A stretch of 46,562 nucleotides of DNA from Victivallis vadensis (GCA_945883805.1 CAMCYE010000013.1:1-46562), one strand, 5' to 3'. Counted from the stretch's first letter, positions 7,303-16,374 are shown. Translations and numbers: made by a program. Notes: generated by a model not told the origin, from the letters alone.

Positions 7303-9267
7303 ATGAAAACATTTCCCCTGCTTGAGATAGACCTTGACAAGATCCAGGCTAACACTGCGGCAGTGGTAGGCTTTTGCGCCGCGCACGGGATCTCCGTTGC
7401 CGGTGTAGTCAAGGGAGTTTGTGGATCACCCAAGGTGGCACAGGCGATGCTTGCCGGTGGTGTAAAACAGATCGGCGACTCCCGCATCACCAACTTGGCG
7501 CGGCTTCGGGATAATGGAATCAACAGCAGTCTGCTAATGCTCAGGATCCCGATGTTGAGTCAGGTGCCGGAGGTTGTCAGGTTCTGCGATGCAAGCCTGA
7601 ATTCCGAACTCAAGGTGATTGAGGCATTGGGACTGGAAGCGGTCCGCTTGGAACGGTGCCATGGAATCATTCTGATGATTGATTTGGGCGATCTGCGCGA
7701 GGGGGTGATGCCATCGGACGCTCCTTACATATCGGAAAGGATCATGGAGATTCCGGGCGTGAACCTGAAGGGAATTGGTACAAACCTAACCTGCTACGGT
7801 GGCGTGGCACCCTCGGTCGAGAATTTGGGTGTCTTGGCTGAAACCGCGGCGGTGATTGAGAAACGGATCGGACGGAAACTGGAGATCATTTCCGGAGGGA
7901 ACAGCAGCAGCCTGTCCCTAATTATGTCGGGCGGCATTCCGTCTGGCATCAACCACATCCGCATCGGCGAGGGCATACTTTTGGGGCAGGAGACACTTCA
8001 CTGCGACGCCATCCCCGGCACGGTGCGGGACTCATTCCTCTTCAAGGCGGAGGTAATCGAAGCCGGACGGAAACCGTCGGCACCGATAGGGGAAATCGTA
8101 AGGGATGCTTTTGGCGGTACACCGTTTTTTGAGGACAGGGGCATACGGCGGCGCGCCATTCTCGGGGTTGGGCGTCAGGATATCAGGGTCGAAGGACTCA
8201 AACCGCTTTTGCCTGGGGCCCAGATTCTGGGTGCCAGCAGCGATCACCTGCTGGTTGATGTCGAGGACTGCAAGGATCTGGTCAAGACCGGCGACGTGAT
8301 GTCTTTCCGTTTAGAATACAGCGCGTTGCTCAGTGCCATGACATCCGAGTATGTGTGCAAGGATTATGTGCATAAGAGACCAGATGCTGTGATACAGAGC
8401 GTCACCCTCATCAACGCACCTGTCAGTGCCGGTGCCAACATGCCGGGCGCGGAGATGGCGCCTGCGGCGCTGCTGCGGCAGAACTTGGCGGAAAAACTTA
8501 CGGATTGGGGATATGAATCAGTAACACCCTCTGGAACTGTTGCTGTCGAAGTCTTTGACACTGCCGCTGAGTTTGATGTAAAATGCCGGATCGTGGCCAA
8601 CGCTAACCTCACACTGGCGGGAGTTGTGGCGGAGAGTCTGCGCAATGGGGCATTTCCTTTGGTGCTTGGGGGTGACCGTACGGTGACTATCGGAGCGCTC
8701 CACGGAGTCAGGTTATCCGGGCGTAGTAATATCGGGTTGATCGCATTTGGCGCGTTTGCGGATTTCAATACGCCGGAAACGTCGGAAACAAAAAATCTTC
8801 ACGGATTGACTATCTCCGCCTGTGCCGGGCAGGAGGAATGGTGCGAGTGCAAATGTGTGGAACAGGAGAACATCATTATCATCGGTCTACGTCAGGTTGA
8901 CCGGCGTGAACGGGAGTTGCTGCGGAATTCGCGGCTCCAGGTCTTCAGCATGGAACAGATAGATCTTCTTGGCATGCGCGAGGTAATCTGTCAGGCCGTC
9001 GAACGGCTCACACATTGTACCGACGGCATTCATGTCAGTTTTTCTATGGATGCGATATCCCCGGAATACGCTCCCGGTGTGTCAATTCCGGTCGAAGGGG
9101 GCATAAGTCTCCGGGAAGCCCATTTGGCCATGGAAGTATTGTCAAGGTCTCACTTGCCCGTATCCATGGATGTCGTCGAACTCAACCCTGTTAACGATAC
9201 CGGTGACAAGACGGCGAGGCTGGCAGTCGACCTGATAGGGTCGCTACTTGGAAAACGTATTATCTGA
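7303..9267 (+). CDS. Ornithine/alanine racemase-like domain fused to a degenerate arginase domain
   Basis: A 654-residue two-domain protein. Residues 1 to about 355 are a fold-III PLP racemase of the ornithine-racemase type: EIDLDKIQANT, the PLP lysine K37 in GVVKGVCG, then IGDSRITNL, LREGVMPSD, ISGGNSSSL and IRIGEGILLG. Residues about 365-654 align with arginase/agmatinase but have lost four of six manganese ligands. GGDH is GGDR (R459). The DAHxD motif is GAFAD (G483 and F485 replace Asp and His; D487 kept). SFDxDxxDP is SFSMDAISP (S581 replaces Asp; D583 kept). NLHG (H500) and VELNP (E626) remain. The C-half is therefore probably a non-catalytic ligand-binding or regulatory domain. I prefer ATG 7303, seven bases after the dehydrogenase stop, over the in-frame ATG at 7273 that would overlap it. 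A DMT permease follows. Confidence 0.85.
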   Translation: MKTFPLLEIDLDKIQANTAAVVGFCAAHGISVAGVVKGVCGSPKVAQAMLAGGVKQIGDSRITNLARLRDNGINSSLLMLRIPMLSQVPEVVRFCDASLNSELKVIEALGLEAVRLERCHGIILMIDLGDLREGVMPSDAPYISERIMEIPGVNLKGIGTNLTCYGGVAPSVENLGVLAETAAVIEKRIGRKLEIISGGNSSSLSLIMSGGIPSGINHIRIGEGILLGQETLHCDAIPGTVRDSFLFKAEVIEAGRKPSAPIGEIVRDAFGGTPFFEDRGIRRRAILGVGRQDIRVEGLKPLLPGAQILGASSDHLLVDVEDCKDLVKTGDVMSFRLEYSALLSAMTSEYVCKDYVHKRPDAVIQSVTLINAPVSAGANMPGAEMAPAALLRQNLAEKLTDWGYESVTPSGTVAVEVFDTAAEFDVKCRIVANANLTLAGVVAESLRNGAFPLVLGGDRTVTIGALHGVRLSGRSNIGLIAFGAFADFNTPETSETKNLHGLTISACAGQEEWCECKCVEQENIIIIGLRQVDRRERELLRNSRLQVFSMEQIDLLGMREVICQAVERLTHCTDGIHVSFSMDAISPEYAPGVSIPVEGGISLREAHLAMEVLSRSHLPVSMDVVELNPVNDTGDKTARLAVDLIGSLLGKRII

Positions 9268-9294
9268 ACAATCGCCAATTAAAGAGGTGGGCTA

Positions 9295-10242
9295 GTGTTT
9301 CAAGGAAAAAAAATGCTTGGGTTGGTGTTGGCGTTTATCGCCACGGCGTTCTGGGCGAGTTTTTATATTGTCAGCAGATATGCGTTCGGGGAGAATGATA
9401 AGGTTATTATAGACCCGGTTTTTTTCTCTTTTTTGCGGTTCATGTTTGCCAGCCTGTTCTTTCTGATGGTTCTGGGATGGCGTGGAAAGTTGGGCGACAC
9501 GACGCGGGTGTTCAAGAAGAACCTTTGGATATTCGGTTTTCTGGCGGTCGCCGGCATCGTGGGAGAGGGAATCCTGGTCTTCTGGTCTATGAAGTACACA
9601 ACAGCGGCCAGGAGCAGTCTGTTCGCCAATGCCTCTCCCATTTTTACCGTGTTGATGGCCATGGCGGTGGGCGAACGGTTGAATTGGCGGAAATCCCTCG
9701 GCATGGTGATTGGCTTTGCGGGAGCCGCAGTCGCGATAGTCAGTCGTGGCGGAGGGGACATGTATTTCTCGACTACGAGCATCCTGGGCGATCTGTTGGC
9801 GCTTGGATCCGGTATCTGCTGGGCGGCGTACACGGTGTGGGGAGCGGGTGTGTCGGAGAAATTCGGAAGCTTGGCAAGCACCTCCATCAGCATTATCCTG
9901 GGTACGGTCATAATCTTTGCCCTTGTCGTCTGCTGCGGATCTCCAATGGTCTGGAACTTCTCTTGGAAACTATGGTTGGCGATCATTTACCTCGGTGTGT
10001 GCGGAAACGGCATATCCTATCTGTGCTGGTTTGCTGCACTGAAGTATTTGAAGGCGGGCGAACTTGGTGCATTCGGTTATATCAGCGCGGCACTTACCGC
10101 TCTGCTATCCTTCACACTTCTGGGGGAGACGTTCACTGTCAGTTTCTTCCTTGCCATGGGTGGTATTATTTTCGGGGTCTACCTAATGATGGAGAAACTG
10201 CCTGAAAAGGCTGGCAAGGGATTTTCTCTTCCAACGGATTAA
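9295..10242 (+). CDS. EamA/DMT-family permease
   Basis: The 315-residue hydrophobic product has about ten transmembrane helices in two homologous EamA halves. The first half includes GLVLAFIATAFWASFYIVSR and TTAARSSLFANASPIFTVLM; the second includes GDLLALGSGICWAAYTVWGA and GAFGYISAALTALLSFTLLG. The start is GTG at 9295, behind aaagaggtggg. Members usually move amino acids, amines, nucleosides or drugs. Its position 27 bases after the racemase fusion suggests transport of the racemase substrate or product. This is context inference. Confidence 0.88.
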   Translation: MFQGKKMLGLVLAFIATAFWASFYIVSRYAFGENDKVIIDPVFFSFLRFMFASLFFLMVLGWRGKLGDTTRVFKKNLWIFGFLAVAGIVGEGILVFWSMKYTTAARSSLFANASPIFTVLMAMAVGERLNWRKSLGMVIGFAGAAVAIVSRGGGDMYFSTTSILGDLLALGSGICWAAYTVWGAGVSEKFGSLASTSISIILGTVIIFALVVCCGSPMVWNFSWKLWLAIIYLGVCGNGISYLCWFAALKYLKAGELGAFGYISAALTALLSFTLLGETFTVSFFLAMGGIIFGVYLMMEKLPEKAGKGFSLPTD

Positions 10243-10250
10243 ACTGAAAG

Positions 10251-12413
10251 ATGCAAATTATGGATATTTTCTCGATTGATTTCCCTTTGTTGAGGCCTCA
10301 TTGCGGAATCCCTCTAGGCAACGGTAGCATGGGTGTTTTGGTATGGGGTGACGAAAGCAGACTTTGTCTGACTGTAAATCGCTCGGAATATTGGGATCAC
10401 CGGCAGGGGGAATGTGTTCTGCCAGGACAATCTTACAAAGACCTGATTGAAATTTACGAAAACCCCGACCCTTTAAGCGATCCGGACGAGAGCTTTGTTC
10501 ACAAAACAATGCCGATAAATCATGCAAAGGACGGAATCAGATGGGTTCCAACTCGGCTCCCGGTTGGAAGATTTGAACTGATTTTAAAATCAGGATTCAG
10601 TCTGCATAAGGCGATATTGGAGTATGATTCCGGAGCGCTTGTCATAAATGCGGGAGATGCGGAACTGCGAATTTCGCAGAGTTTGAAGAGTCATATTCTT
10701 CTGATCGAGGATACTAAGAACATCGTTGTAGGGATAAAATGTCGGCCTGCATGGGAATGGGTTGGCAAAACTCTTGCCAAAGTAGGATTTGACGCGCCCG
10801 AAATATTGAACGGGAGAAATAGATATGGCTGGCGGCAGTCATGTCCGGAGGATCCCGGCATTACCGCGCTTTGCAGAAAGACTTCTTTCGGCTATTCGCT
10901 TACATTGGATTTGGACGGTGAACCCGCTGCTGCCGTCGAACCGGAAGCTGTCAAATCCGAGACGGCGACATGGTGGGGAAAGTATTGGAGTGAAGTTCCG
11001 GAAATCAGTATCCCTGATGTGTTCCTGAACAAATTCTACAAATTTGCAATGTATAAATTCGCCTGCGCAACCTATCCGGCGGGAGCCGCCTGCTCTCTTC
11101 AGGGACCATGGCATGAAGAGTATCAGATGGCGCAGTGGAGCGGCGATTACCATTTTAACGTGAACATCCAACAGATATATACGCTGGCGTTTTCGACCGG
11201 CAGATTCGAACATTTAATGCCTCTGTTTAACATGCTGGAATCGGAACCGTTCCAGAACATAATGCGCAACAATGCGAAAAACCTTTTCGGCATTGACGAC
11301 GGATTACTTATGACTCATGCAGTTGATGACCGAGGAATGCAGTGCGGCGGTGTCGGTGCCGGGTCAGTACTGGATTTTGCCTGTGGCGGCTGGACCGCTC
11401 AGCTTTACTGGCTTTATTACAAATATACTCTCGACAGGGATTTCCTTAAAAAAAGGGCTTACCCATTCATTTGCGGAATCATGCGGGTTCTCGAGGAATC
11501 GCTGGAGGAATATAACGGACGGATTTCAATACCTCTCAGCATTTCAGCCGAATACGGCGTCGAATTTGATATTAACAGGCCTGGCCGCAATTGGGACAGA
11601 AGAACAGGTCGCAATCCGTCGTATCAGCTGGCTTGCGCGCATATGCTGGCCGATATCCTTTTGGACTGCAGCCGGATACTTGGAGTTGAGCCAAAACCTG
11701 TTTGGGTTGACATGAAGAAAAGGCTGCCAAAATACACTCTGACTGGTGCTCCTGACGAAGAGCGTATCGCGATATGGGAAGGTCAGGATCTGGATGTTTG
11801 CCACCGTCACCACTCTCATCTGGCCTGTATTTACCCATTTGATTCACTGGGCGAATGGGACGATGAGGATAGGCGAATCATTGAGAATTCCATTGATCAC
11901 TGGATCGCAATAGGAATGGGGGAATGGAGCGAGTGGTGTTATCCCTGGGCGGCGATCATACAGGCGAGACTGGGATTCCGCGAAGCGCCTGCAGTATTAT
12001 TGGGCATCTGGAAAGAATTATTCGTCAACGAAGGCTGGGCGACAGTGTATCTTCCAAAATTCAGAGGCCTTTCCGCGCTTCGCCGCGCAGACATGCTGAA
12101 ACCGAAAGATACTTCCGAAATAATGCAGCTTGACGGTACAATGGGAGGAGCGACCGCAATTCTGGAAATGCTGGTGCATCAGAAGGGTGACACAGTTTAT
12201 GTTTTTCCCGCAGTTCCAATTCAATGGAAGAATATTTCGTTTAAAAATGTTTGCCTGCCCGGCGCTTTTCTTGTTGGGGCAAAACGCAAGAACGGTCAAA
12301 TTGAAACTATCAGCGTAAAAAGCTTGAAAGGCGGACAACTAAAAATAAGGTTTGGCGGGCATCCTACAAAGATTGTTGATTTCAATCCCGGAGAAGAGAA
12401 ACTTGTTTTGTAG
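10251..12413 (+). CDS. GH95-like glycoside hydrolase, cytoplasmic
   Basis: The 720-residue product has the GH95 layout: an N-terminal beta domain beginning IPLGNGSMGVLVWGD (residues 20-34), an (alpha/alpha)6 barrel, and a C-terminal beta domain. In the barrel, DYHFNVNIQ (299-307) supplies N303 and N305, equivalent to the Asn pair of Bifidobacterium AfcA. HRHHSHLACIYPF lies at 518-530, and MQLDGTMGG supplies D628, equivalent to the Asp that activates the catalytic Asn. GH95 enzymes are inverting alpha-L-fucosidases, with some L-galactosidases. There is no signal peptide, unlike many GH95 proteins, which suggests action on imported oligosaccharides. It starts nine bases after the permease. Substrate within the GH95-like group is uncertain. 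Confidence 0.8.
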   Translation: MQIMDIFSIDFPLLRPHCGIPLGNGSMGVLVWGDESRLCLTVNRSEYWDHRQGECVLPGQSYKDLIEIYENPDPLSDPDESFVHKTMPINHAKDGIRWVPTRLPVGRFELILKSGFSLHKAILEYDSGALVINAGDAELRISQSLKSHILLIEDTKNIVVGIKCRPAWEWVGKTLAKVGFDAPEILNGRNRYGWRQSCPEDPGITALCRKTSFGYSLTLDLDGEPAAAVEPEAVKSETATWWGKYWSEVPEISIPDVFLNKFYKFAMYKFACATYPAGAACSLQGPWHEEYQMAQWSGDYHFNVNIQQIYTLAFSTGRFEHLMPLFNMLESEPFQNIMRNNAKNLFGIDDGLLMTHAVDDRGMQCGGVGAGSVLDFACGGWTAQLYWLYYKYTLDRDFLKKRAYPFICGIMRVLEESLEEYNGRISIPLSISAEYGVEFDINRPGRNWDRRTGRNPSYQLACAHMLADILLDCSRILGVEPKPVWVDMKKRLPKYTLTGAPDEERIAIWEGQDLDVCHRHHSHLACIYPFDSLGEWDDEDRRIIENSIDHWIAIGMGEWSEWCYPWAAIIQARLGFREAPAVLLGIWKELFVNEGWATVYLPKFRGLSALRRADMLKPKDTSEIMQLDGTMGGATAILEMLVHQKGDTVYVFPAVPIQWKNISFKNVCLPGAFLVGAKRKNGQIETISVKSLKGGQLKIRFGGHPTKIVDFNPGEEKLVL

Positions 12414-12526
12414 TATGTAAGGAAACGGTGTCAGTCTGTTTAACACATTGATTGGGTGTTGGATAAATGCCAATCTGGCAGGTTGCAGTTCTATAAAAGG
12501 CTTCACGAAATTAGGGGGATAACAAC

Positions 12527-13780
12527 ATGACTAATAAAATAATTGAAGAAATGAAATCAAGACTTATTTTTGATGAGAACAAGGTTCCTCTTTATACAGT
12601 GCCTTCGGCACTCATTACCCCTGGTAAAAAAAATGTGACTACTGCCTTTGATTGGGTTAACTATCAAAGAAAATATATTCTTAATCTATTTGAAGATTGC
12701 ATGTATGGGACTGTTCCGGGCCGTCCAGATTCTGTTGTTTTTGAACTGCTGAGTCTTAAGAATAACGCCTTGGACGGGTTGGCTATCCGCAAGGAAGTGC
12801 GGATTCACTTCATGATGTCAAATGGCAAGTCACACAAGATGGATCTGCTTTTGCATCTGCCGAAAAAAGATAAATTGCCGGTTCCCGTATTTCTCGGACT
12901 TAACTTTGAAGGCAATGCATCCGTAACTTACGATAAAGATATTCTCCTTTCTGAAAATAAGCATGTCTCTGATCCCCATCCTCCTTCGGACCGTTATTAT
13001 ATGCCTCCAGTCGATGAATCGACCAGAGGTGATCAATTTGCCAGATGGCAGTTGAAAAGTGTGATTCAAAGGGGATATGCCAGCGCCACCGTTTATTACG
13101 GCGATATTTTCCCTGATTCTCCATATGGTTTTAAAGACAGCATATTTGCGCTGTTCCATGATGATAAAGAACTTGAAAAAAAAGATAAAACTTTCGGAGC
13201 GATAGGTGCTTGGGCCTGGGGCCTGTCCCGTGCGATGGATTATATTGAAAGTGATCCCTCATTGGATGGCGGGCGAGTTATAGTTCACGGGCATTCCCGC
13301 CTTGGCAAAGCGGCACTTTGGGCTGCTGCCAACGATCTGCGTTTCGCATCAGTCATTTCAAATAATTCAGGCTGTGCCGGCGCGGCATTCAAAAGACGCT
13401 GTTTCGGAGAAAATATCGAATGGCTTTCATATTGGCGTCCATACTGGTTTCACCATAATTATCAGAAATTCAGCCGTAGAGAAGACACGTTGCCTGCAGA
13501 TCAGCACATGCTAATCTCGCTTATCGCACCGCGCCCCGTTTATGTTGCCAGTGCAGAAGATGATCCTAACGCAGATCCGAAAGGCGAATTCCTGTCGCTG
13601 GTCTATGCCGCTCCTGTTTATAAGCTTTTTGGCAGTAAGGGTATTAATACTGATATTATGCCTGAAGTAAATACTCCAGTTCATGCTGATTTAGGATACC
13701 ATATTCGTTCCGGGCCTCATGACCTGACTGAAGTTGACTGGAAATATTTCCTTGATTTTACGGACAAGTATTTCCGTTGA
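12527..13780 (+). CDS. CE15-like glucuronoyl esterase family protein, cytoplasmic
   Basis: A 417-residue alpha/beta hydrolase. The CE15 nucleophile motif GHSRLGKAALWAAAND contains S257. It is followed by ISNNSGCAGAAFKRR, then LIAPRPVYVASAEDDP, and a C-terminal RSGPHDLTEVDW with catalytic H398, as in bacterial CE15 enzymes. The known activity of the family is hydrolysis of esters of 4-O-methyl-glucuronic acid. It has no signal peptide. The start ATG follows ttaggggga. With the secreted DUF4838 protein and the GH95-like enzyme it points to a uronic-acid-bearing or esterified glycan, although intracellular CE15-like proteins have little biochemical precedent. Confidence 0.82.
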   Translation: MTNKIIEEMKSRLIFDENKVPLYTVPSALITPGKKNVTTAFDWVNYQRKYILNLFEDCMYGTVPGRPDSVVFELLSLKNNALDGLAIRKEVRIHFMMSNGKSHKMDLLLHLPKKDKLPVPVFLGLNFEGNASVTYDKDILLSENKHVSDPHPPSDRYYMPPVDESTRGDQFARWQLKSVIQRGYASATVYYGDIFPDSPYGFKDSIFALFHDDKELEKKDKTFGAIGAWAWGLSRAMDYIESDPSLDGGRVIVHGHSRLGKAALWAAANDLRFASVISNNSGCAGAAFKRRCFGENIEWLSYWRPYWFHHNYQKFSRREDTLPADQHMLISLIAPRPVYVASAEDDPNADPKGEFLSLVYAAPVYKLFGSKGINTDIMPEVNTPVHADLGYHIRSGPHDLTEVDWKYFLDFTDKYFR

Positions 13781-14206
13781 AAACACAAGATTTGATTTTT
13801 AAGATACTAGGTTTTTCCCTTTGAGAAAAATCCGCCCCTGGCGCGATGAAATGCCGGGAACGCCGACCGTCTGGTCGGCTCTTAAAAACAGCCAAGCAGA
13901 CGCTTGGCGTTCCCAGGTTGGGACATTCGCCAAAAACATTTGGCGAAAAAATTGTAAGGGGCTAAGTCGAACTCAAAAGGGTAGGCAATCGATAAATATT
14001 CTTGTGGCATTTGGGGTCGTACGGGATCTGGCGTGGGAGAGTTTTATCCAGTATCCTAAAAACTCTGCGAATTTCGCGTCTTCCCTTTGCGATCTTCGCG
14101 GTTAGGATTCAAGGCCTTTAGCTGAGATTAAGACGCTGAGTGCGCAAAGGGAAGAAGAGAGGCAGAAGTGGTGGAAATCTAAAAATACACATGGTATGAA
14201 AAAATC
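13781..14206. repeat. Hairpin-rich intergenic region after the CE15-like gene
   Basis: No convincing gene. A compound palindrome at 13856-13914 has an outer pair gggaacgcc/ggcgttccc and two inner hairpins (13862-13879 gccgacc/ggtcggc; 13891-13908 gccaagc/gcttggc), forming a three-way-junction shape. A separate hairpin at 13926-13947 (ttcgccaaa/tttggcgaa) precedes an A-run. Further on, cttccctttgcg at 14080-14091 is inverted at 14143-14154, and the stretch around 14060-14106 resembles the gcgaagatcgcaaagg-type words seen in many environmental genomes. An open frame at 13821-14105 is just these repeats. Confidence 0.7.
13856..13914. repeat. Compound REP-like palindrome (two hairpins within one stem)
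   Basis: The outer 9-bp arms 13856-13864 and 13906-13914 enclose two 7-bp hairpins, gccgacc-gtct-ggtcggc and gccaagc-agac-gcttggc. It resembles a BIME-type doublet of REP sequences. It lies about 75 bp past the esterase stop, so it could also protect that mRNA end. Confidence 0.65.
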
Positions 14207-14419
14207 ATGGTAATAAAAAAAGAACCGGTGCCTCCTGAAGACTGGCAGTTTGTAGATGAGCTTAAAGCCCCGAGACATTATAGCTTAAGATGGGGGCGGA
14301 CTAAAAAGGAAAAAGATGAAGCCGATCTTTCGCCTTTCGCGCCTGGGCTTGTCCACGTTCGATCCGGAAAATATGGCTCAATTAGAGGGAGAATCAGTTG
14401 GATAAAAGAAGTCGAATGA
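14207..14419 (+). CDS. Possible small protein of 70 residues, unknown
   Basis: An open frame encoding a charged, non-membrane peptide (MVIKKEPVPPEDWQFVDELK...GKYGSIRGRISWIKEVE). Its TGA at 14417-14419 overlaps an ATG (14416) of the transporter gene, and the transporter's upstream TTG start at 14398 lies inside it. That arrangement would allow translational coupling. I recognise no family, and the upstream region has no strong ribosome site, so it may be a remnant of a longer gene or chance. The aromatic and proline pattern looks more protein-like than the repeats before it. Confidence 0.35.
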   Translation: MVIKKEPVPPEDWQFVDELKAPRHYSLRWGRTKKEKDEADLSPFAPGLVHVRSGKYGSIRGRISWIKEVE

Positions 14420-16374
14420 ATATAAATCAGACAGCCTCCTCAAATACTGAGGGTGTTCATTCCGGTGGTAAAACTTATCATTGCGGAGCCTTGACCTATA
14501 CGAAATTCGGGCTTGCCGCCCTTTTCGCATGGTTGCTCTGGGGGGATTTCTGCTACACCATGATGGAAGCCGTGGTGCCGAGCATTGTCCCCTTGAAATT
14601 GAAAGCACTGAACTGTCCGAACTGGATGATGGGAATGATTCTGACCACCATTCCGGGGGTTTTGGGCATTTTCGTAGGCCCCTGGGTCAGCTTCAAGAGC
14701 GACCGTTACCGCAGTAAATGGGGAAGGCGCATTCCCTTTATCATCTGGACGCTGCCGTTCCTCTGCATAAGCCTGGCGCTGCTGGGCTGGAGTGACAGCA
14801 TCGCAGGCTTTCTACAGGGGAATTCAACTTTCCTGCGGCAATTTGCCCCCGCCACTGTTACTATTGCCGTGATTGCGCTCTTCCTTGCAATGTTCCAGTT
14901 TTTCAATGCGTTCGTCAATTCCGTCTTCTGGTATCTTTTCAACGACATCGTTCCGCCGCAGTTCCTTGCCCGCTTCCTGGGGATATTCCGGATTGTCGGC
15001 ACCGGTGCCGGCGCATTGTACAACTATTTCATTTTCCAATATGCGGAAACAAACATGCGGGAGATATTCACTGGAGCGGCAATGCTTTATTTTGTCGGCT
15101 TCGGTATTGTGTGTTTCATGGTGAAAGAAGGTGAATATCCGCCGGTTGAGGGCGAGACATGCAAGGACAACAGGAAAACAGGGGGATTGAAAGTTTTCTT
15201 CAAAGAAAGTTTCACCAATAAATTCTATTGGATAATATTCCTGTTCTCAATATTCCAGAGTGCAGGGACAAGTTCTATAGGGGCATTCATGGTTTTCTAT
15301 TTAGTGGATATGGGGCTCTCCCTTAACCAGATTGGCAAAATGAACGCCATTGGCGGTATTGCAGGTCTGCTGGCAATGTATTTTGCCGCAATTTTCATTG
15401 ACCGCTGGCATCCCATCCGGGTGCTGACATACTCGTGCGTGTTTTCAGTCCTGGGATATGTCATGGGGCTTGTCTGGCTTTTCGTGACCCTTCCCTCTAA
15501 TTTCTTCTTCTGGCTGTGCCTTGGCGGAGGATTGATTTTGGTGTTCCAGTCGGCTCTGCTCGGAGGATGTTACATGCCATTCTACATGAGAGTTTTCCCG
15601 CAGTCAAGGTTCGGACAGTTCTGTTCTGCGATGTCCATGATAAGGACGCTTGTGTGCATAGGGACAGGCATGCTTGCCGGCCTTTTCATAGATCTGATGA
15701 AATATCTGCACAATGGTTCCGACTTTGCCTATCGTTATATTTTCCTGTGGTTCAGCGTTGGAAGCGTCATATATACCATTTTCATCATCATTGCATATCG
15801 CGAATGGTACCGGCTGGGAGGAGACGCCCGTTTCCATCCACCTGCCCCATGGGATCCAAAGGGGGTCGAGGAAATGCCTATCGTGCCTACTGTAGGCCCG
15901 CAGTCACGCTGGCTGGATGTTACGTTTAAACTGTTCAATGCGATCATGTACCTGTCGGTATTCTTAATCCCGGTCCTGATGTGCTGGATGTACTATAAAC
16001 ACGCAATGGTTGCGTTTGCATGGCACGCTTTTCTGCTCCTGCCGCTCTCCCTGGCAGCATGGATTTACTGGAAAATCATCGAGAGGGGGATTCGCCGCGA
16101 CATTGCCAGCGCACGCAACAACGAACCGTTGCGGAATGGGATTCCCCATCACGGCGTATTGATCATTACAGCAATCAAATTCCTGCTGGCCCTGGGTATA
16201 TGGATATGCCAGGTTCTGATGGCCGTCAATCTGAATATGGAATCCGGCGCGATCGTATTTACTGCGGCTAATTTGATAACAAATTTCATGCTGGTGGGAA
16301 GCGTCCAGCTTCTGTGCAGGATAGAGAGGGGATTCTCAGTGAAAATAGACCAGAAACCGTTGGAGACGGCGTAA
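14398..16374 (+). CDS. MFS sugar transporter, GPH/SLC45-like, with C-terminal membrane extension
   Basis: A 658-residue membrane protein with the 12-helix MFS core. The loop 2-3 motif GPWVSFKSDRYRSKWGRRIP is the sugar:cation symporter form of D-R-x(3)-G-R-R-x-P. After the core (to about residue 465) there is a further stretch with about four predicted helices (near 515-560 and 585-640), making it longer than the usual 450-500 residues. The proposed start is TTG 14398 behind agaggga; ATG 14416 is an alternative. It is the only obvious sugar importer in the cluster and probably imports the oligosaccharide that the cytoplasmic GH95-like and CE15-like enzymes process. The exact substrate is inferred only. 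Confidence 0.82.
   Translation: MDKRSRMNINQTASSNTEGVHSGGKTYHCGALTYTKFGLAALFAWLLWGDFCYTMMEAVVPSIVPLKLKALNCPNWMMGMILTTIPGVLGIFVGPWVSFKSDRYRSKWGRRIPFIIWTLPFLCISLALLGWSDSIAGFLQGNSTFLRQFAPATVTIAVIALFLAMFQFFNAFVNSVFWYLFNDIVPPQFLARFLGIFRIVGTGAGALYNYFIFQYAETNMREIFTGAAMLYFVGFGIVCFMVKEGEYPPVEGETCKDNRKTGGLKVFFKESFTNKFYWIIFLFSIFQSAGTSSIGAFMVFYLVDMGLSLNQIGKMNAIGGIAGLLAMYFAAIFIDRWHPIRVLTYSCVFSVLGYVMGLVWLFVTLPSNFFFWLCLGGGLILVFQSALLGGCYMPFYMRVFPQSRFGQFCSAMSMIRTLVCIGTGMLAGLFIDLMKYLHNGSDFAYRYIFLWFSVGSVIYTIFIIIAYREWYRLGGDARFHPPAPWDPKGVEEMPIVPTVGPQSRWLDVTFKLFNAIMYLSVFLIPVLMCWMYYKHAMVAFAWHAFLLLPLSLAAWIYWKIIERGIRRDIASARNNEPLRNGIPHHGVLIITAIKFLLALGIWICQVLMAVNLNMESGAIVFTAANLITNFMLVGSVQLLCRIERGFSVKIDQKPLETA

Noticed and set aside
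9363..9986. 207-codon minus-strand frame and a 242-codon plus-strand alternative frame (9477-10205)
   Set aside because: Both overlap the DMT permease, whose membrane-helix pattern and family motifs are clear. The alternatives are frame shadows.
13821..14105. 94-codon plus-strand frame after the CE15-like gene
   Set aside because: It consists of the palindromic repeats at 13856-13947 and word-like DNA after them; the translation has no family resemblance.
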